64,000 nt of DNA from Apiospora phragmitis (Eukaryota > Ascomycota > Sordariomycetes > Amphisphaeriales > Apiosporaceae). Shown here piece after piece: positions 59,701 through 64,000 of this stretch. The first letter of the stretch is position 1, and the number at the start of each line of letters is the position of its first letter. The DNA is taken from assembly GCA_038363925.1 (NCBI GenBank), contig JAQQWL010000003.1, positions 1,922,001 through 1,986,000 of the forward strand. The letters run 5' to 3'. The position numbers were made by a program, and so were the translations under genes. The notes beneath the pieces were generated by a model. That model ran no database searches. It saw only the letters and a program-made list of their open reading frames with translations, and was not told the DNA's origin.

Positions 59701-61369
59701 CTATCTTCCGTGTTTTTCCACCACGGCAATTGATCTCCTACACAAATATAAAGTCGTCGTTGCTGGTCATTGCCCAAGCGTCACCGGCGCACCGGATAGC
59801 TCTGAACCCGCCAGGCCGGTACCTGCATGTAGCCCTCCCTTTCCTCTCCTCCCAAAAGCGTGTGATGGCTGGTACACATTACATACATATTACATGGAAC
59901 GGAAATTCTCCGAACATTTCCAACAAACCCACTCAAGCAATCTATTAAGCTTTATTCTGACAAGCAAGCAAAAAGGCACTTTAAGCACTGACGGAGGTCG
60001 ACCTGGCCTTGAAACAACACGGACGAGCAAATTCGGATAGATGCCATCATTGGTCAAACAAGATGCCGGAATGTTCTGAGCCTGGAAGTCCCTGGCTTCG
60101 AAGTTCGTGGGTGGCCAACTTGAAGAAACACGGCATGTTTCAAACCCGCTCACCACCCCCATGAAGCCATCTTATCAGTTGACGATATAGCCACCCATGA
60201 CGCTGCGCATGTCGTCAGTTGTTCTTATCACGCACCGTGGCAAAACAAAACTTGTAGGTAAAAATGCTCGGCTGCGTCAACCAGAACACATGGCAGCTTG
60301 GCTTGCCCAGAGTCCTGATACTTACAATGTCGGCGTCGGCCGAGTAGAGTTTCGGGTGCATGCAAGGGTGGGGGGAGGGGAGGTCTCCGTCAGACAACAC
60401 CCGGTTAAGCAAGCTGACCGTAGCCCTCCATCCAGAACCACCAGAGATTGGAAATGTGAAGCTCCTGAAGATGTCTTGCCCACTTTGGCATACAGATCGT
60501 CTGGCCCAGACGCGCGGATGCGTTTGACACTTTGCAGGCATGCTTGGCAGGGTCTCCATACGGACCATATCCCGCTGGGCGGGCCTTGGATCCGTGGTTG
60601 TGCGTGCGTAAACGTAAAATGCAGCAACGAGCAAATAAGCTCGATTTGACAAGCGGCAGACAGATGCTTAACAAGGATGAGCTCCTTTGCTCATCCATGC
60701 CTCCGGTGTCTCTGTTGCAGCTTATTCGGTAGATCAGAACGGCATCTTCTCGAAGAGGTCTTATTAAACTGGACCTGAAGCTGTTCTCTTCCTCTGCAGC
60801 AATGCGGCGTGGAGCGAGCCAAGAAGCTACACAGTCGCGAACAACAAAATTGTTGGACCTGAGCAGCAGTCGTCCCATGTTTTGGTACACCAAGACCGCA
60901 AATGACTGCGCTCGTCAATTGGCCGTACGCTAACATTATGGGCGCAAAAACACCTGCATCACAAAGTGAAGAGGGCGAAAAGTCAGGAGGTTCGGTAGGA
61001 ATGGAACATATCAAGCGACGACCTCTTCGTGGGATGCGAGAGTTTGTACGGAGTACGTAAGGCAACTTAGCAATCAATCATGACGGCTGGCCGCTAGTGG
61101 TAGGGCTACAGCGCTCAATGACGACATTGGTGTTGATTGCGTCAGGCATACAAGCGATCAATCAAAGGCGTGTGCAGATTCAGAACTCCTCACCAGCTTG
61201 ATTGTTCATATTCCAAATAGGACCAACTCATACTTGCTTCATTCAATTACACAAATCTAACTTGCCAAATCAACTATCTTCCCCTGTATCGAAAGGAAAC
61301 ATCATTATCGGGCACCAAGTCGCACCATCACATCGACAGTATCTTCACACATCCACACCCACCCACATC
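56741..61369. other. Long intergenic region upstream of the MIT gene and hydrophilic-protein gene
   Basis: About 4.6 kb. The first kilobase has TG/CT-rich sequence typical of a long fungal 5' leader. Elsewhere there are open frames up to 216 codons (58,639-59,289) and 162 codons, overlapping on both strands and lacking any domain or codon bias. A short tandem of the 7-mer ccactgg is at about 57,808-57,828. No RNA gene or transposon recognised. Confidence 0.5.
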
Positions 61370-61973
61370 ATGGATCCCCAAGGCTCCTCCCAGCCCTCGC
61401 AAGAGACAGCCTACAAAACTGCCGGCAACGCCGCGACCGCGAACCCGGCCGAACAGAGGGCGAAAGAACACCCGCACACGCACGGCCAACGGCTCGACGA
61501 GCGCTTGCCCACGGGCGGCCAGTCGGGCTCCTCCGTGCCGCAGCAGAGCGACTCGCCCCAGCCGTCCAGCCTGGGCTACGGCGTACGGGGCGCACCGGCC
61601 GGCGAGGAGAGCCGGGGTCGCACGGAGGAGGACGTCGGCCGCCACAACGAGCTCGACGGCGAGCAGATGGTCGCGGGCGCGGGCGAGGGGCGCGTGGCGG
61701 ACGCCGTAGAGCACAAATCGGGCGCCACGGGCAGCGAGCCGGACTTGTTGGCGGATTTGGATCGGTAAGTCCTTTCGGGAGAAAGACGAAAGCTCAAAAA
61801 GCACGGGTCAAAGAAAGAGACCACAGCTAACACGAATTTTTCTCCCCTATGATAGCAAAAAGGCTGAGCAGGCTTCCAAGAGAGAGGCTATCAAGGAGGG
61901 ACGGCAACACGGCACATACACTGAGGGCATCGACCCCCGCATTGGTGGAAATGAGGGCCTAAGAGATGCTTGA
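61370..61973 (+). CDS. Small hydrophilic, probably disordered protein
   Basis: Two exons, 61,370-61,764 and 61,856-61,973, with a 91-nt GTAAGT...TAG intron; 170 residues. Very rich in Gly, Glu, Ala, Ser and Gln, without Cys, Trp or a hydrophobic segment. The end K-K-A-E-Q-A-S-K-R-E-A-I-K-E-G-R reads as one charged helix, and G-I-D-P-R-I-G-G closes the chain. This composition is shared with fungal conserved hypothetical and LEA/hydrophilin-like stress proteins, but no named domain is visible. It converges with the cytochrome b5 reductase gene (232 bp). Confidence 0.82.
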
Positions 61974-62205
61974 AAGAGGGATATACGAGCTCTAATGTGA
62001 CATGGGAAATTGTACGCTACAGGATGAATACAGCCGACCAACATAGCCCAAAAGAGGCCCCAACTTATTCTAATTTGTCTTTATTGTGAATATTAAGCTT
62101 CCGTTGGTACAAAGGCCCCTTGAAACACTACCTATCATTTCAAACGTCATGGCGATATACAGTTACTACTCTCCATAGCTGCTGCGAAGAGGTGATTGAG
62201 GGTCA

Positions 62206-63229
62206 CTAGAGTTTGTGCACCTTGTCCTTGCCATACCCCAGCTGCTCCAGTATACCCAGCGGCTTGCCCTTTCCCCCCACCAGCGCATCCTCCAAGCCCG
62301 GCGGCCCGCACACAAAGACCTTGGAGGAGCCGCTCGCGGGCAGGACCTCCTCCAGGAGCTCCCGCGTGACGTACCCCTTGCGGTAGGGGAGTTGGGCCCG
62401 CTGGGCCGGCTGACCGCGTAGGTGGCCCGGAAGCGGCCCGGGAACTGCTTCTCGAACACGTCGAACTCGTCCTTGAGCAGCAGGTCGGCGTCCGAGTTGA
62501 CCCCGCACACGAGCGCGATCTGGGTCGCGTCCTGCGGATTCTGCAGGATGCCCTGGACCAGCTGGAACATGGGCGTGATGCCCGCGCCGCCGGCGATCAG
62601 GGTGATGTGCGGGTGCTGGTTGGGCGTCCAGGCGTGGCCCTTGAGGGGGGCGATGAAGCGGAGGCTCTCCCCCGGCTGGAGGGCGTGCAGGTGGGTGCTC
62701 ATCCGGCCGCCGGGGTAGTGCTTTACTAGAAGCTCGAAGAAGCCGGGCTCGTCTGTGGGCGTGGTCAGGGAACGTCTGTCTGGAATGCGATGCGTTGTCT
62801 GGCAACTTACCCCCTGGGGTGATTGGAGTATACGGTCTACCAACCGGTCTCCAGCTTCCTTTGGGGAATGCGAAAGTTATTAAGGAAGCTGTCCATTCTG
62901 TTAACTTGTATGTTCTGGTTTGTTATTTGCTGGCAGCACTGCAGCAGAGCCAGGTCAGATAGGCAGGCACTTACATTCTAGCGGCAACCCGGTGATCGAG
63001 TCGGGCTGCGGAAGCTTGAAGCGAAGTCGCTTCGTGTTATGGTTCACCACCTCCGAGCTTTCGAGCGGCAGGGCTATGAAAGCTGGGCCGCCAGGAATAC
63101 TTTCCGGGGAGCTCCCGTGTCTGCATAGGCGTCGCTCGTCAGATTCCGAGACAGCAAAGTCAAACCTATGCCGGCGGCGGCGACCCCGCCGATCACGTAG
63201 CTTGGGCGAACTCTCTGAAACATAGCCAT
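62206..63229 (-). CDS. MCR1: NADH-cytochrome b5 reductase (Mcr1 type) with two apparent 1-nt frameshifts
   Basis: Exons 62,975-63,229, 62,811-62,888 and 62,206-62,752; about 293 residues once the two breaks are ignored, near the Mcr1 length. N-terminal anchor-like Y-V-I-G-G-V-A-A-A-G-I-G-L-T-L-L; E-V-V-N-H-N-T-K-R-L-R-F; FAD motif R-P-Y-T-P; G-G-R-M-S-T-H-L; NADH motif G-G-A-G-I-T-P-M-F-Q and V-F-V-C-G-P-P-G. The frame breaks once in exon 1 (about 63,093-63,096, one C short in K-V-F-P-G-G) and once in exon 3 (C-run at 62,386-62,389, before Y-R-K-G-Y-V-T). All domain residues are otherwise conserved, so this is either a young pseudogene or two homopolymer sequence errors. The protein would sit in the outer mitochondrial membrane and pass electrons from NADH to cytochrome b5. 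Confidence 0.8.
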
Positions 63230-64000
63230 TGTGTATAATAAATCGCCCCTAAATATCGGGAAGAAATGCCAGTGGTGGTCGTCAAAATAGTACGGGTCCT
63301 GACCCTGTTTGATGTATTGCTATATGTGTAGCGAGCAAAGAGAGAAGACACCCAGGTCTACACCAGAATACCTGAGGCAGAATTCGAGAGAAAAGCGACG
63401 CCAAACGACGGTTATATATTTGACAGCCCCCTTTGCTCCTTACAGTAAGCAAAGGCCAGGCGGGTGCCGCCGCCATGGCGCACATTTGTTTTGTCCTTGA
63501 GGCAGCGCTTGCCCTGCTTGTCATACGAGAACGAGGTGCTAAGAGTGCCCTCTTCGGTCCCGGACAATTGGGAATACTGGGCACTGACCAAAAAGTCCGG
63601 AGGTCGCTGTTGTTCATTGCCGGACACCGATGTGGGGGTCTCCAGGCCCCCTTTGGATAAGCTGACTTGTACATAGGCGGCCTGTTTTTGGCCCATGCAG
63701 AGGCATTGGCAAATAGAACGAGGTGCTGATGTGTTTGGCTGACATTTCAGAGACAGGGGTTTTTATTCTCCAAAGGACATGTATTCGTGCAGTGGCCGAT
63801 ATGCCGTGCTGAAATGAAAATGACAAATGTATCTACATGTAGTTGGGTGGTTTTGTTTGCCGACCACCGGCCTTCTTACCTATTCTAGGGGCTGCTTATC
63901 CTCAAACAGATGAAACCTATGGTGATATAACCACAATATACGTGACTGAGTTTCAGACGCATCCCTCTCGAATCCCGCCAGCGACGGTAAGATACTCCGA
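63230..64000. other. Right-end region, possible small gene on the minus strand
   Basis: Besides the 94-codon frame listed separately, nothing recognisable. The window ends inside this stretch. Confidence 0.4.
63412..63696 (-). CDS. Hypothetical small protein (weak)
   Basis: 94-codon open frame from an ATG at 63,696 with a polar composition (S-K-G-G-L-E-T-P-T-S-V-S-G-N-E-Q-Q, then F-S-Y-D-K-Q-G-K-R-C). No signal peptide or known domain seen; competing frames exist on the other strand. It could be one exon of a larger gene or chance. Confidence 0.25.
   Translation of the reverse strand: MGQKQAAYVQVSLSKGGLETPTSVSGNEQQRPPDFLVSAQYSQLSGTEEGTLSTSFSYDKQGKRCLKDKTNVRHGGGTRLAFAYCKEQRGLSNI

Noticed and set aside
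60197..60893. Overlapping frames of 145-162 codons on both strands
   Set aside because: No recognisable motif and equally open on several frames; not supportable as genes.

Overview
The window comes from a filamentous ascomycete (Pezizomycotina). Genes have short 55-125 nt GT-AG introns, and the gene set (Mcm2, Arg1, Mlo2/UBR7, Mcr1, a MIT protein) is fungal. The first 27 kb carry the C-to-T / G-to-A signature of repeat-induced point mutation (RIP). A Eurotiomycete is likely, but that is inference only.

Layout: (1) 1-27,033 is an extremely AT-rich, RIP-ruined transposon block with no live host gene. It holds two Fot1/pogo-type DNA transposon subfamilies: A, four copies plus a fragment; B, three copies. 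All have TA target duplications, and long terminal inverted repeats built of sub-repeats where the ends are complete. It also holds two minus-strand Ty3/gypsy retrotransposon relics. The second (about 11.5-23.4 kb) is flanked by a probable degenerate LTR pair and has been used as a landing site by two B elements, a nuclear mitochondrial insertion with a LAGLIDADG homing-endonuclease remnant, and a 129-bp solo LTR with a perfect 5-bp target duplication. (2) At 27.03 kb the composition switches abruptly to normal coding DNA. Five neighbouring genes follow (27.1-35.0 kb) whose products form a coherent sugar-phosphate/tetrose pathway: TIM-like isomerase, RpiB-type isomerase, dihydroxyacetone-kinase-type kinase, class II aldolase, and a threonate/3-hydroxyisobutyrate-type dehydrogenase. 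(3) 35.2-63.2 kb is ordinary housekeeping and accessory DNA: mcm2, a UBR7/Mlo2-type protein, argininosuccinate synthase, an amino-acid permease, a carotenoid-cleavage-type dioxygenase, a SnoaL-like protein, a 1506-residue MIT-domain protein, a small hydrophilic protein and an Mcr1-type cytochrome b5 reductase with two apparent frameshifts.

How the genes may work together: the 27-35 kb group resembles bacterial tetritol/tetrose and threonate catabolic sets, where a DAK-type kinase phosphorylates erythrulose, TIM-like and RpiB-like isomerases convert the erythrulose phosphates, and a threonate-type dehydrogenase plus an aldolase yield dihydroxyacetone phosphate. That the fungal genes do this is inference. 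No polyol dehydrogenase, transporter or regulator for the pathway is visible here; anything further upstream would lie beyond the RIP block. Exon joins were made by eye from frame continuity and splice signals.
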